Position numbers and translations under genes: made by a program. Shown piece after piece: positions 18,982 through 29,500 of a stretch of DNA of 64,000 bases. The first letter of the stretch is position 1. Each line of letters starts with the position of its first letter. The stretch covers positions 186,001 through 250,000 of the forward strand of contig CAWIVH010000006.1 in NCBI GenBank assembly GCA_963839475.1. Direction: 5' to 3'. This DNA is from CAWIVH01 sp963839475 (lineage in GTDB: Bacteria; Acidobacteriota; UBA6911). The notes below the pieces were generated by a model, which saw nothing but the letters and a program-made list of their open reading frames with translations, was not told the DNA's origin and searched no databases.

Positions 18982-20589
18982 CTACATCCTTTGGACGCGG
19001 AACAGGCGCAGCTTCCCCTGGTCTCCCAGGGGCGTGAGCGAGAACCCGTCCAGGTGCCTGAGTTCCGCCGCCCGCGACGCCTGCGTGACAACAAGGAATA
19101 CGCGGTGCCCGGCGGCAAAGCGTCCCAAAATCACCGGATCATTGATATCCTCGGCAATGGAATATCCGCTGTAATAGTGCAGCGTGTGATGAAAATAGCC
19201 GTAGCTGATGGCAAGCTCGCCCGCCATGCGGCTTTGGTTCAAGAGAGCAGCCATTTCCTTCGACGAGTTGTAGCGGCCGACGATCGGGAAGCAGAATAGA
19301 GCCAGCCCGACCACGATCAACAGGCTCTGTGCCAGGACCGCCCGGATCCCTACGTCGGCGTTTCCACGCCTGCAGGCGCGGTACGCGACCCATGCCAGAA
19401 TCCCGCATGCTGCCGATACAGGCAAGCCTTCCCTCCAGGTATGCCCGTAATTCTTGTACATGAATAGGGGAAAAGCCGCGGCCAGGAGAATCGACAATAC
19501 CAGGTGCGTCCCGGCCGCCCACTGCAGTCGCGAAGTGCCGGCTTTGGCCCCTTCCAGCCAGGGCGCCAGGGCCCGGCCAAGCAGCAGCGCCAGCGGGGGG
19601 AGGGAGGGCAATATGTACCCCGGAAGCTTGGAGGTGGATATCGAGAAAAACAGGAAGGGGAAGATCGCCCAGCAGGAGAGGAAAAGGGTCTGCCGGTCCC
19701 ATTCACGCCAGCGTTTCAGGACATGAAGCGGTGATTCGGGGAAAATGACGAGTAGCCAGGCCGTCCAGGGGAAGAGCAGTCCCAGTCCTACCGGGATATA
19801 ATAATAAAATCCCTCGCTGTGGTGGTGGATGTCGCTCACATAACGGGCCAAATTATGGTTCACAAAAAAAACGGTGATCAAGGAGAAGCCGTTTTCCTTG
19901 AACGCCAGCCAGAACCAGGGGAACGCAATCGCCAAAGAAACCGCACTCCACGAAAGGATCCTGGGGCGGCTCAGGCGCTGCCCTTGCTCATCCAAGAGCC
20001 AGAACATGATTCCGATGCCTGCAGGCAGGATCAAGGCAACCGGCCCCTTGGCCAGAACAGCGAGCCCGATGAAAGCCCATCCTACGGGCACCTGAAATCG
20101 GCTTCGAGGTGCATCCAGCACCGCTTGCCCCAGGAATGATAGGCCAATGGTCAGGCACGCAGTAAGAGGCATGTCGGTCGACGCACTCCGGCCGAATGCG
20201 ACGATGCCTAAGCTGGTCAGAAAAATGGAGGCGGCCAGCAATCCAGCAAACCTGGACGCCATCCGTGAACCGAACCAGAGGAGGGTGTAGGCCGCCACGA
20301 GGGTTGCCACGACCGTACCCGCCCGTGCCGGCCATTCCCCGGTACCCACCCAGTAATAAAAGGGTTGAGTGATCCAGTAATAGAGCGGAGGCTTTTCCAA
20401 CCAGGGATGTCCCTCGAGGCGGGGTGTAATCCATTTTCCCGAGACATGCATTTCCTCGGCGATCCGCGCGTAGCGGGGTTCATCCGGTCCGATGAAAGGG
20501 AGGGAACCAAGACGGAAGCCGAGAATGCCGGCTGCCAGAAGGGCCGGAAAAATCCAGGACAGCAAAGGACTGCGAGCGAGTTTTTGCAC
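18982..20589 (-). CDS. GT39-family (ArnT/PMT-like) membrane glycosyltransferase
   Basis: About 535 residues with a dozen or so hydrophobic helices. The first periplasmic loop carries the catalytic signature of the family, GPDEPRYARIAEEM, with the DE pair, followed by PRLEGHPWLEKPPLYYW. Such enzymes move a sugar from a polyprenyl-phosphate donor onto lipid A or protein. The acceptor is not evident. The frame stays open up to 20646, but that would start inside or before the groEL terminator hairpin. The GTG at 20589, just after the T-run, is the more sensible start, although its ribosome-binding site is weak. Confidence 0.85.
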   Translation of the reverse strand: MQKLARSPLLSWIFPALLAAGILGFRLGSLPFIGPDEPRYARIAEEMHVSGKWITPRLEGHPWLEKPPLYYWITQPFYYWVGTGEWPARAGTVVATLVAAYTLLWFGSRMASRFAGLLAASIFLTSLGIVAFGRSASTDMPLTACLTIGLSFLGQAVLDAPRSRFQVPVGWAFIGLAVLAKGPVALILPAGIGIMFWLLDEQGQRLSRPRILSWSAVSLAIAFPWFWLAFKENGFSLITVFFVNHNLARYVSDIHHHSEGFYYYIPVGLGLLFPWTAWLLVIFPESPLHVLKRWREWDRQTLFLSCWAIFPFLFFSISTSKLPGYILPSLPPLALLLGRALAPWLEGAKAGTSRLQWAAGTHLVLSILLAAAFPLFMYKNYGHTWREGLPVSAACGILAWVAYRACRRGNADVGIRAVLAQSLLIVVGLALFCFPIVGRYNSSKEMAALLNQSRMAGELAISYGYFHHTLHYYSGYSIAEDINDPVILGRFAAGHRVFLVVTQASRAAELRHLDGFSLTPLGDQGKLRLFRVQRM

Positions 20590-20610
20590 GACGGGGATTG
20601 ATACTATATG

Positions 20611-20640
20611 AAAAAAGGGGGCACGGCAAACCGTGCCCCC
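20611..20640 (-). terminator. Rho-independent terminator of groESL
   Basis: A perfect 10-bp stem (GGGGGCACGG with CCGTGCCCCC) and four-base loop lie 28 bases after the groEL stop. On the minus strand six T residues follow directly. It separates groESL from the downstream glycosyltransferase gene. Confidence 0.95.
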
Positions 20641-20668
20641 TTCCACAGAAATCCAGAAGCGGCGATTC

Positions 20669-22300
<1,632 letters not shown>

Positions 22301-22351
22301 ATCTCTATGCTCCTTTAATTTCTTGTTTTCAGTAGGTTGAGGTTCTCAGAA

Positions 22352-22648
22352 TTACTTTCCAGATTCCAGGACGGCGAGGATTTCCTCTTCGCGCATGATG
22401 ACGTATTCCTCGTCATCAACCTTGATTTCCGTTCCGGCATACTTTCCGAACAGAATCCGATCGCCCGTCTTCACATCCATGGGCGACCGCTTGCCGTCTT
22501 CCTGAACCTTCCCCGGACCGGCAGCAATGACCTCTCCCTCCATCGGCTTCTCTTTTGCCGTGTCGGGAATAATGATTCCACCCTTAATCACTTCCTTTTC
22601 CTCGATCCGCTTCACGATGACGCGGTCGTGCAAAGGCCTGATTTTCAT
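22352..22648 (-). CDS. groES: Co-chaperonin GroES (10 kDa)
   Basis: A 98-residue co-chaperonin that caps the GroEL ring. It starts MKIRPLHDRVIVKRIEEKE, the family N-terminal signature, and contains the mobile-loop region KGGIIIPDTAKEKPMEGEV and the roof-strand ILFGKYAGTEIKVDDEEY. It is the first gene of the groESL operon. Its ATG at 22648 follows a GGAGA-type ribosome site and the CIRCE element lies about 75 bases upstream. Confidence 0.99.
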   Translation of the reverse strand: MKIRPLHDRVIVKRIEEKEVIKGGIIIPDTAKEKPMEGEVIAAGPGKVQEDGKRSPMDVKTGDRILFGKYAGTEIKVDDEEYVIMREEEILAVLESGK

Positions 22649-22722
22649 TGAAACGTTCTCCTTTCCAAGTTCAACGGACGCTGTCTATAAACCATTCAAA
22701 TCAAAAGTTTTAGAGGACTCTT

Positions 22723-22749
22723 TTAGCACTCATCGAAAAAGAGTGCTAA
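22723..22749 (-). promoter_or_regulatory. CIRCE operator (HrcA-binding site) of groESL
   Basis: A perfect match to the consensus TTAGCACTC-N9-GAGTGCTAA. In other bacteria the repressor HrcA binds this site and releases it on heat shock. No hrcA gene lies in the window, so it should be elsewhere in the genome. Confidence 0.97.
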
Positions 22750-22750
22750 T

Positions 22751-22778
22751 AGTATAAGAGCGAATTCAGGATTGTCAA
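22751..22778 (-). promoter_or_regulatory. Sigma-70 promoter of groESL
   Basis: On the minus strand TTGACA (22773-22778) and TATACT (22751-22756) are 16 bases apart. The -35 box is the exact consensus. The CIRCE element begins one base after the -10 box, so HrcA would block the start site. Confidence 0.85.
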
Positions 22779-22811
22779 CCTCGCCGGCAGGAAAAATCAA
22801 AATAGTGTTGT

Positions 22812-23036
22812 CTATTTGTGGGAAAGACGTTTGGCCAGAGTGTTCCTGTGAATGCCCAACTGCTCAGCCGAGCGGAGGATATTCCCGTCGTTCCTGCGAA
22901 CGATCTCGGCCATAAAAAGGCGCTCAAATTGCCCTGCCGCCTCCGCAAACAGGATCCCCCGATCGATCATTTCACGGCAGATGGCTTCCAGCCGCTCCTT
23001 CAGCCTATGGTGTTCGCTGGCGGCGTGGTCGCTCAT
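22812..23036 (-). CDS. Fis-type helix-turn-helix protein
   Basis: A 74-residue protein. The second half (NDGNILRSAEQLGIHRNTLAKRL) is the Fis/NtrC C-terminal helix-turn-helix. The first half is a short helical region that could dimerise. It lacks the AAA+ and receiver domains of NtrC-type activators, so it resembles stand-alone Fis-like DNA-binding proteins. Its start overlaps the stop of the CvpA gene by four bases (ATGA), so the two are translationally coupled. Targets are unknown. The groESL promoter begins shortly downstream. Confidence 0.8.
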   Translation of the reverse strand: MSDHAASEHHRLKERLEAICREMIDRGILFAEAAGQFERLFMAEIVRRNDGNILRSAEQLGIHRNTLAKRLSHK

Positions 23037-23581
23037 ACAGGGGGCCTCTTCTGATTCAGGATATCAAGTACCTTTTTATACTCCTGGTTGAATTTCGCCT
23101 TCAGCTCAGGCGGGACAACCATCACGGCAGCCCGCGCCCCGGCCAGCAGGAAGGGCGCCAGGACCGATCGTGCCAGCAGGCCTTCCTGGACCGGAAACGC
23201 GACGAGCGCCAGTACGATAATCGAGGCGATCAGCCAACCGCGCAACAATCCGAAGAGGGCGCCCAGCAGGCGATCCACCCATTCCAGTGAAGCGGCCTTG
23301 ATAAATTTGTTAATCAGCAGGGAGATCACACCACCGATTACCAGGCATCCGATGAAGATGACCAGGAAGCCGGTCAGATCAGCAAGCGCATCGGTCTTGA
23401 GCAGGGTTTTGAACCACCAGGCCGGGACCGGGTAATAGAGAACAGCCAGGACAAAGCCGCCGATCAGAGCCACAACGCTGACAATCTCGCGCATGAGGCC
23501 CTTGGTCACGGCCAGGATAATGGAAATCAGTGCAATCAATGCAAAAACAATATCCAGGAACGTCCATTGACTTAGTTGCAT
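23033..23581 (-). CDS. CvpA family membrane protein
   Basis: A 182-residue membrane protein of the CvpA family, first known for colicin V production and linked to envelope homeostasis. Four hydrophobic helices can be traced (starting near FLDIVFALIALISIILAV, VALIGGFVLAVLYYPV, LVIFIGCLVIGGVISLL and the GLLRGWLIASIIVLALVAF stretch). The loop WVDRLLGALFGLLRG is the family's conserved glycine-rich segment. Its start overlaps the end of the PHP gene by 10 bases and its stop overlaps the Fis-type gene, giving a compact three-gene operon. Confidence 0.88.
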   Translation of the reverse strand: MQLSQWTFLDIVFALIALISIILAVTKGLMREIVSVVALIGGFVLAVLYYPVPAWWFKTLLKTDALADLTGFLVIFIGCLVIGGVISLLINKFIKAASLEWVDRLLGALFGLLRGWLIASIIVLALVAFPVQEGLLARSVLAPFLLAGARAAVMVVPPELKAKFNQEYKKVLDILNQKRPPV

Positions 23582-24528
23582 GCTGGGGGATTCCCTTCGA
23601 ATGACTCGCCGCTGCGTTTGCAGCTGCGCAATACGGAAATCAGCTCCGGACCGATCGCCCGAACGGACCCGAAGGTGACATGCGGCTTGATGCGGCCGTG
23701 AAAATCAGACCCGGCGGTGGGGATAAGGTTGAGTTTCTTGGCCAAACCGAGGTAATAGGCCGACATTTTTTCATCGTGATAGGGGGTAAAGACTTCCAGG
23801 CCTTTGAGTCCAGCCGCCTTCAGGTCGGATACAATCCGCTCGCCGGCGCTGAAAATTCCCGCCCCGGGATGGGCCAGGACAGGGACTGCGCCACATGAAA
23901 TCAGCAGCTGTATGCCCTCCTCCGTGGCGATCCAGGTCCGGTGGACATGTGCGGGAGCGCCGCGCCCCATGAAATCCTGATAAAACCGGATTTCCGGCTT
24001 ATCGGAGCGAAGTCCTCTGATGTAGGGTTCAAGCCGGGCGTCCCGGGTTTCGGCATGCTTGTCGAGGATCACGGCTGCGATGGTGGTTCCGGACGGAGGC
24101 GAACCCTGGGAACGCTGCGACACCTCCTCATAAGTCACGTTAAAGCCGATCTGGCGCAAGCGAGCAATCCGTTCGAGGGCCTGCTCAAATCGTCCCCGCA
24201 TCTGTCTCTCCAGGGCCAACCTCAGGCGGGAGCTGGCCCAGTCGATCAAGGGACCAAGCACGTGCAATTCCCGTCCGTCGAATTCCGTGGTTAGTTCAAT
24301 GCTGGGAATGAATTCGATGGATTTTGCTGCCGCCAATTCCAGTCCTCGCGGGATCGCCTCCACAGAATCGTGATCACTAATGGCCAGCGCATCGAGTCCG
24401 ACCTCCCCGGCAAACTTGAAGATTTCGTCCGGGGAATACTGGCCGTCGCCGCTGAAGTGGGAATGAATGTGGAGATCCACGAAAGGCGTGTTTAGCGGCC
24501 GCACCTGGTTTGAAGGCAAAGAAGGCAT
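23572..24528 (-). CDS. PHP-domain phosphoesterase (TrpH/YciV-like)
   Basis: A 318-residue PHP hydrolase. The N-terminal metal-binding motif is FVDLHIHSHFSGDGQYSP, with the HxH pair, followed by ALAISDHDSVEAI. Later metal ligands sit in IPSIELTTEFDGRELHVLG, PVLAHPGAG and the C-terminal GSDFHGR. This set matches enzymes that cleave 3',5'-nucleoside bisphosphates or RNA 5' ends. The ATG at 24528 is preferred to the GTG at 24537 because GGAG lies five bases before it. It is the first gene of the PHP-CvpA-Fis operon. Confidence 0.88.
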   Translation of the reverse strand: MPSLPSNQVRPLNTPFVDLHIHSHFSGDGQYSPDEIFKFAGEVGLDALAISDHDSVEAIPRGLELAAAKSIEFIPSIELTTEFDGRELHVLGPLIDWASSRLRLALERQMRGRFEQALERIARLRQIGFNVTYEEVSQRSQGSPPSGTTIAAVILDKHAETRDARLEPYIRGLRSDKPEIRFYQDFMGRGAPAHVHRTWIATEEGIQLLISCGAVPVLAHPGAGIFSAGERIVSDLKAAGLKGLEVFTPYHDEKMSAYYLGLAKKLNLIPTAGSDFHGRIKPHVTFGSVRAIGPELISVLRSCKRSGESFEGNPPACN

Positions 24529-24791
24529 AATCTCCACTCTGTCCGGCAGGAGGTGATTCGAGGAGCGCTATTCTACCTGCGGCTTCTTCCGGATGCAAGA
24601 AACCTCCCTGTTTGGCATTTGATTTTGCATCTTAAGGCAGCCACAGCTGACCGCATCATTCTTCATCTTATTGCTTCATCAAGGTTTATGAAATCCGCAC
24701 CTCTGGCGTCCAAATTGCGCAGGATAACAAAGAACGCAGCAGAAACAGGAATGGCGGGCGCAAAGGCACCGCCGAGTGAAGAGGGGGGATT

Positions 24792-25379
24792 ATGAACAAG
24801 GCATTTACGTTGTCCATCTTAGTGATTTTAATGGCCATAACGCCGCTGAGCGCCTATGGGCAAACCGGCGATCGGCCTCCTGCATCCGGCAGCAACCAAT
24901 TGAGTGTCGGACCTGAATTTGTCGGTTCGCTGGTGCTGGATCAGAACATTCATCTGATGTTGAGAGACGGCACCTATATCGAAGGGAAGGTCCGCCAGGC
25001 AACACGGGAATCTCTAACCGTGAAAATCCGGAAATGCGAACCGAAGAACAGCGTTCGCGGGCCGGAAGCAACCTTGGCGACGGCAGATATCGCGGTGGTA
25101 CATTACAAGAAAAACGGGAGCGTTGCAGCGCCGGTTGCGTTGGGTGTTTTGGGGGGATTCGCCGGAGGTTTGGCTGCGGCCAATATTGCCTATTACTCGG
25201 GCGCCAATGAGGGCGCAGCCGTTGGTGCGTTCCTACTCGGGATTGTCGGCGGGGCGAGCGGAGGCTCTATTCTCGGTCGCGAGGCGGCCAAGAAAACTGT
25301 GACGATCAATGTTATGGCGGGCTCCGAAAAGGCCGTGGCTCAGGCGCCGGTTAGGGCGCTTCCGGTCAACAACCGGTAG
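24792..25379 (+). CDS. Secreted or membrane protein with glycine-zipper segment, unknown function
   Basis: A 195-residue protein with a signal peptide (cleavage likely after LSAYGQ). A small beta-rich stretch (LMLRDGTYIEGKVRQATRES) recalls Sm-like or SH3-like folds. It is followed by a glycine-rich hydrophobic region (VALGVLGGFAGGLAAANIAY and AVGAFLLGIVGGASGGSILG) with the spacing of glycine zippers, suggesting packed helices in a membrane. I do not recognise the family. Its last 40 bases overlap the 3' end of purC on the other strand. GAGGGGG lies just upstream of the ATG and supports translation. Confidence 0.7.
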   Translation: MNKAFTLSILVILMAITPLSAYGQTGDRPPASGSNQLSVGPEFVGSLVLDQNIHLMLRDGTYIEGKVRQATRESLTVKIRKCEPKNSVRGPEATLATADIAVVHYKKNGSVAAPVALGVLGGFAGGLAAANIAYYSGANEGAAVGAFLLGIVGGASGGSILGREAAKKTVTINVMAGSEKAVAQAPVRALPVNNR

Positions 25380-26248
25380 GCCTCGAGATATTTTTCAGAG
25401 GTGCCCCTGACAACGGCCGGGGGCAGCTCCGGCCCGGGCGGCTGCTTGTTGAACTTGATTTCCTCGAGATAATCGCGCACATATTGCTTGTCGAAGGAGG
25501 GTTGCGGACGTCCCGGCCGGTAGCTTACACGCGGCCAGAAGCGGGATGAGTCCGGGGTCAGCAGTTCATCACACAAGATAATGCGGCCTTCGTGGATGCC
25601 GAACTCGAACTTGGCATCCGCGATAATGATCCCGCGGTGGAGAGCATAGTCGGCTGCGCGTTTATAAATGGCCAGGGTGAGCGCTTTCAGTTCCTCGGCG
25701 CGTTCGCTGCCAAGCATTTCCACCATAACCGGAAATGGTATGTTCTCATCATGGCCCGTGTCGGCTTTGGTAGCCGGCGTAAAGATCGGCTCCGGCAGCC
25801 GGTCGCACTCGCGCATGCCCGAGGGAAGAGGTATGCCGCAGATCTTGCCCGTGGCCTTATAGTCCTTCCAGCCCGATCCCGCCAGATAACCCCGGACCAC
25901 GCACTCGACCGGGAACATTTCGGCCTTCACCGTTAGCATGCTGCGAAGGTCAAGCAGGGAGCGATAAGCCTGAAGATCCGCGGGGAACTCCGTCGTATCC
26001 GCACTCACCAGGTGATTCGGCACGATATCGTGCATCTGTTGGAACCAGAAGCGAGACAGTTGGGTCAGGACCGCGCCTTTCATCGGGATCGCAGTCGGCA
26101 GAACTACATCGAATGCAGAAATCCTGTCGGTGGCAATCAAGAGGAGCCTGTCGCCGTATTCGTAGACGTCGCGCACTTTGCCGCGGCGGAAAAGCCGCAA
26201 CCCCTCCAACTCGGTTTGCAGACAAACTCCCGATTGTGAATCTGACAT
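25340..26248 (-). CDS. purC: SAICAR synthase (purine biosynthesis)
   Basis: A 302-residue phosphoribosylaminoimidazole-succinocarboxamide synthase, joining CAIR with aspartate in de novo purine synthesis. The family signatures are clear: GKVRDVYEYGDRLLLIATDR at the start, VECVVRGYLAGSGWKDY in the middle, and IIIADAKFEFGIHEGRIIL with LCDELLTPDSSRFWP near the end. It is of the longer class (about 300 rather than 240 residues). The start at 26248 has GAGGAA upstream. Its 3' end overlaps the convergent glycine-zipper gene by 40 bases. No other pur gene is nearby. Confidence 0.97.
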   Translation of the reverse strand: MSDSQSGVCLQTELEGLRLFRRGKVRDVYEYGDRLLLIATDRISAFDVVLPTAIPMKGAVLTQLSRFWFQQMHDIVPNHLVSADTTEFPADLQAYRSLLDLRSMLTVKAEMFPVECVVRGYLAGSGWKDYKATGKICGIPLPSGMRECDRLPEPIFTPATKADTGHDENIPFPVMVEMLGSERAEELKALTLAIYKRAADYALHRGIIIADAKFEFGIHEGRIILCDELLTPDSSRFWPRVSYRPGRPQPSFDKQYVRDYLEEIKFNKQPPGPELPPAVVRGTSEKYLEAYRLLTGSALTGA

Positions 26249-26296
26249 GTCAGTTCCTCGCTACTAGTTGGTTTCTGTCGCAAGACTCCATGTTCA

Positions 26297-26406
26297 TTCG
26301 ACTTCGACCTGGATTTCGACCTGGACGTGGACCTCGTCTTCGGTTTGGACTTTAACCAGTAGTGCCCACGTCCGGGTCCAGGACCAAGTCGAGGTCCAGG
26401 ACCAGG
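26297..26406. repeat. Inverted array of tandem 6-mers
   Basis: Nine consecutive 6-mers of the YTSGAC type (TTCGAC, CTGGAC, GTGGAC and variants) run from 26297 to 26350. After a 14-base spacer, seven 6-mers in reverse complement (TCCAGG, ACCAGG, TCGAGG and variants) run from 26365 to 26406. Together they can form an imperfect hairpin. The array lies in the 308-base gap between purC and smc. A minus-strand frame through it would give Arg/Ser/Lys-rich low-complexity protein, which I do not accept as a gene. Confidence 0.75.
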
Positions 26407-26556
26407 CAATACCGAGTTTCGCGACGTATACTCGTTATCTGATTAGCTGACCCGCGGGGGCCTCTTTCCGCGTGCATCCGCTTCAGGAGATCAGCCCGTT
26501 GATTCGGGCGGCCCCTTTTATAGCAGATTTGCACCTATGCAAGCCAGCTTCTGTAA

Positions 26557-29500
26557 TCAACCGGCCTTTTCGTCGTCCCTATGGAAGTCGACACCGACGA
26601 TTTTCGATACACCGGGCTCTTCCATAGTGACACCGTAAAGCGTCCGCGCGACTTCCATCGTCCGCTTGTTGTGAGTGATCACGATGAATTGAGTATCTTT
26701 GCTCAGCTCCGCGATCAACTGCGTGAAGCGGGTAACATTAGCATCATCGAGCGGAGCATCGACTTCATCGAGAACGCAGAAGGGGCTGGGGCGATATCGG
26801 AAAATGGCGATCAGCAGGGCGAGAGCCGTCAGCGCTTTTTCACCCCCCGATAGCAGCAGAACATTTTGAAGCCGCTTTCCCGGCGGTTGAGCGATGATGT
26901 CAATGCCGCTCTCGAGCACATCGCCGTCATCGAGGAGACGCAGGTCGCACTGCCCTCCGCTGAAGAGCAACTGGAATACAACGTTGAAGTTTTCACGGAT
27001 ATTCTTGAATGCATCCTGGAACTGCTCCACCGAGCGGCGGTTGATTTCCGCAATCGCCTTCTGGGTGTCGGCAATCGATTGTTCGATGTCCGTGCGCTGT
27101 TTGGTGAGAAACTGGTACCTTTCATCGAGCTCCTGGTATTCCTCCAGAGCTCGCATGTTGATGGCGCCGAAATTCTCGATGCGTTCCTTGAGCTCGTCGT
27201 GCTGGCTTAGGACCTCATCGTAGTTCCGCTGCCAACCGGCTTCATCAATTTCCCCGATGAGCTGCTCGATCGGGTGGTGGAATTCCTCCTGGCAGCTGCG
27301 GCTGAGGTGTTCCAGATCGCTTTCCAGCCGGGTCTTTTCAATTTCGATTTTGCTGCGAATGCCGAGAGCTTCTTCGCGCCTCACGTGCAGGATCCGGGCC
27401 CGTTCCTCCAGGCTGGACAACGCATCGCGATTCGCGGCCAGCCCCTTTTGAGCCTCGGTGAGCTCCTGCTCCGTCCCTCGAATTTTTGTCCCGCTCTGTT
27501 CGATGCGGATTTCTGCAGCCTTTTGGGCGAGCACCAGCTCGGCTAGTCGAGACAGGGCGCCTTCCTTTTCGGCGCGGTTCAGCTGGAGACGCCTGCGCAC
27601 ATCCTCAGACTCGCCGTGCAGCCGTTTCAGCTCCACCTCCATGCCCGAGCGGCGTTCCCGCTTCACTGCCAGGGCGGAAGCCATGCCTGCAAGGGAGCGG
27701 GTCAGCCCGGCACTCTCCGCTTTGAGCGAATCGAGCCGGCCCGTCAGTTCGCGCAATTCTTCGGTGCTGGTCCGGCTCCGAAGTTCGATCTCCGAGATCC
27801 CGGCGCCAGCCTCCTGCATCTGCCGTTCAAAATCTTTCCTCTCGTCCAGCAGCTGGGAGAGCTCCGTGCTGGCGACACTTTCGGTCTGATCGATTTTGGA
27901 TATCTCGGCAGCGACCCTCTCGCTCTGATGGTGGATCCGGACCGCTTCGACTTCGAGCCGGCGTGATTCGGCGCTGAGGGCTTTGAGAGTTTCTGAAACG
28001 GATACCTGTTCCTGCTTGAGGCGCGCCACTTCTTCACGAGTCGACTGCATCCTGGCCCGCAGGGCGGTAATCTTCCGTTCGAGTTCCCGCTTTTCGCGTT
28101 TGACGGCAAGGAAGCCTGCCATCGATTTCCGCTCGCCAAAAGCCGAGAGGGTACCCCTCGGGGAGTAGGCTTCCCCCGACAGGGTCAGGAAATGAAACCC
28201 CGGATTCGTCTCGGCAACCCTGAACGCGGTGCCGAGATCATCCACCATGACGGTTGCCGCATAATCAGGGAGGGCTCGCTCGAAAGCATGACGCACGTCC
28301 TCGCGCATGCTCAACAGCCCATCGAGGTATCCCACGATCCCGTCGCCTGACAGCTGGACCCTTTCAGGCTCCGGGGCGTGAGGATGGCCATTTTTGACGG
28401 TCATAAAAGTGCATTTGCCGGCGCCAATGCGCTTCAGCCGTTCCACGCCGTGCACCGCATCGTCCAGACGGTCCACCAGTATGTACTGGAGGGGATCGTT
28501 GAGGTAATCCTCGATGGCCGCCTCAAAACGCGGGTCGGTGTCGACGTGATCCGCAAGGGTTTCGCTGCGCGTCGTTTCCTCGCCCGGCAACTGAGTCGAA
28601 AGGTACTTTTGAACTCCCTCGGAGTAATTGCTCCTGCGGCGCTCCACTTCTTCGAGCGAGGAGAAGCGATGCTGCATCAGGCTGTTTTCCTCCTGCTGCG
28701 CCGCCAGTTCCAGGGTCGAACTTTCGACTCCCGCCGCAATGCCGCAAGCCCGCTGCTCGAGCTCCGACAGTTCGTCGGAGATTTCTTTCTGGCGCGAAGC
28801 CATAGATTCAGCCTGGGTCCGCAATTGTCCGGATTCGGCGAGGAAGGCGGCGCGTTCCTGGGCCTTCGACTCCTTTTCCCCCTGCAGGCGGCTAACACGC
28901 GCATCGATCCGCTGCATATTTTCCTGGCAGCGCGTCTGGCGGTTTTTCAGGTCGGACAGATAACCGGCGCCATTCAGGAGGAAGGATCTTACTTCTTCGA
29001 TCTGGGATTCAGCCTGGCGGATGGCATTCTGGAGTACCTCCCCGCGGGCATTTTCACCGTCGATTGCCGTCTGGTCGGAGTTAATCTCGTTTGCGATCTG
29101 AGCCAGAGCGTTGCGCAGCCGGTCCAATTCCCGTTGAGCCACAGCACCCCGCTCTTCGATCGCCTTGTGCTCGATGTCGAGATCCTTCTCGCGCTGCGAA
29201 AGAGACTGGGTCTGGGACTCCAGGTTCTGGCGCAGATTCTGCTCGCTGCTTAGCTCGAGTTTCAAATTGGCCAGGGCATCCCGCATCTGCTCAACCGCCT
29301 GTTCCTGCTCACGGTAGGCCTCCTGCCCTGCCGCTCTTTCAGCCTCGGTCTTGGAAAGCTCCTCCAGGACCGATTGTTCCTGCCCGATGGCGGCATCAAA
29401 TCGCCGGATGCATTCCTCCAGCCGCGAGCTGAGCTGCCGGTGTTCGAGCGAAAGTTTGAGCTTCTGCAAACCGCGCAGCTCCTCTCGGAACCGGCTGTAA

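Noticed and set aside
26297..26406. CRISPR array
   Set aside because: The units are 6 bases long without spacers and reverse orientation half way, unlike any CRISPR. The same holds for the 9-mer array at 39291.
26137..26409. A 90-residue minus-strand protein rich in Lys, Arg and Ser
   Set aside because: The composition is produced by the 6-mer array, and the frame overlaps the start of purC.
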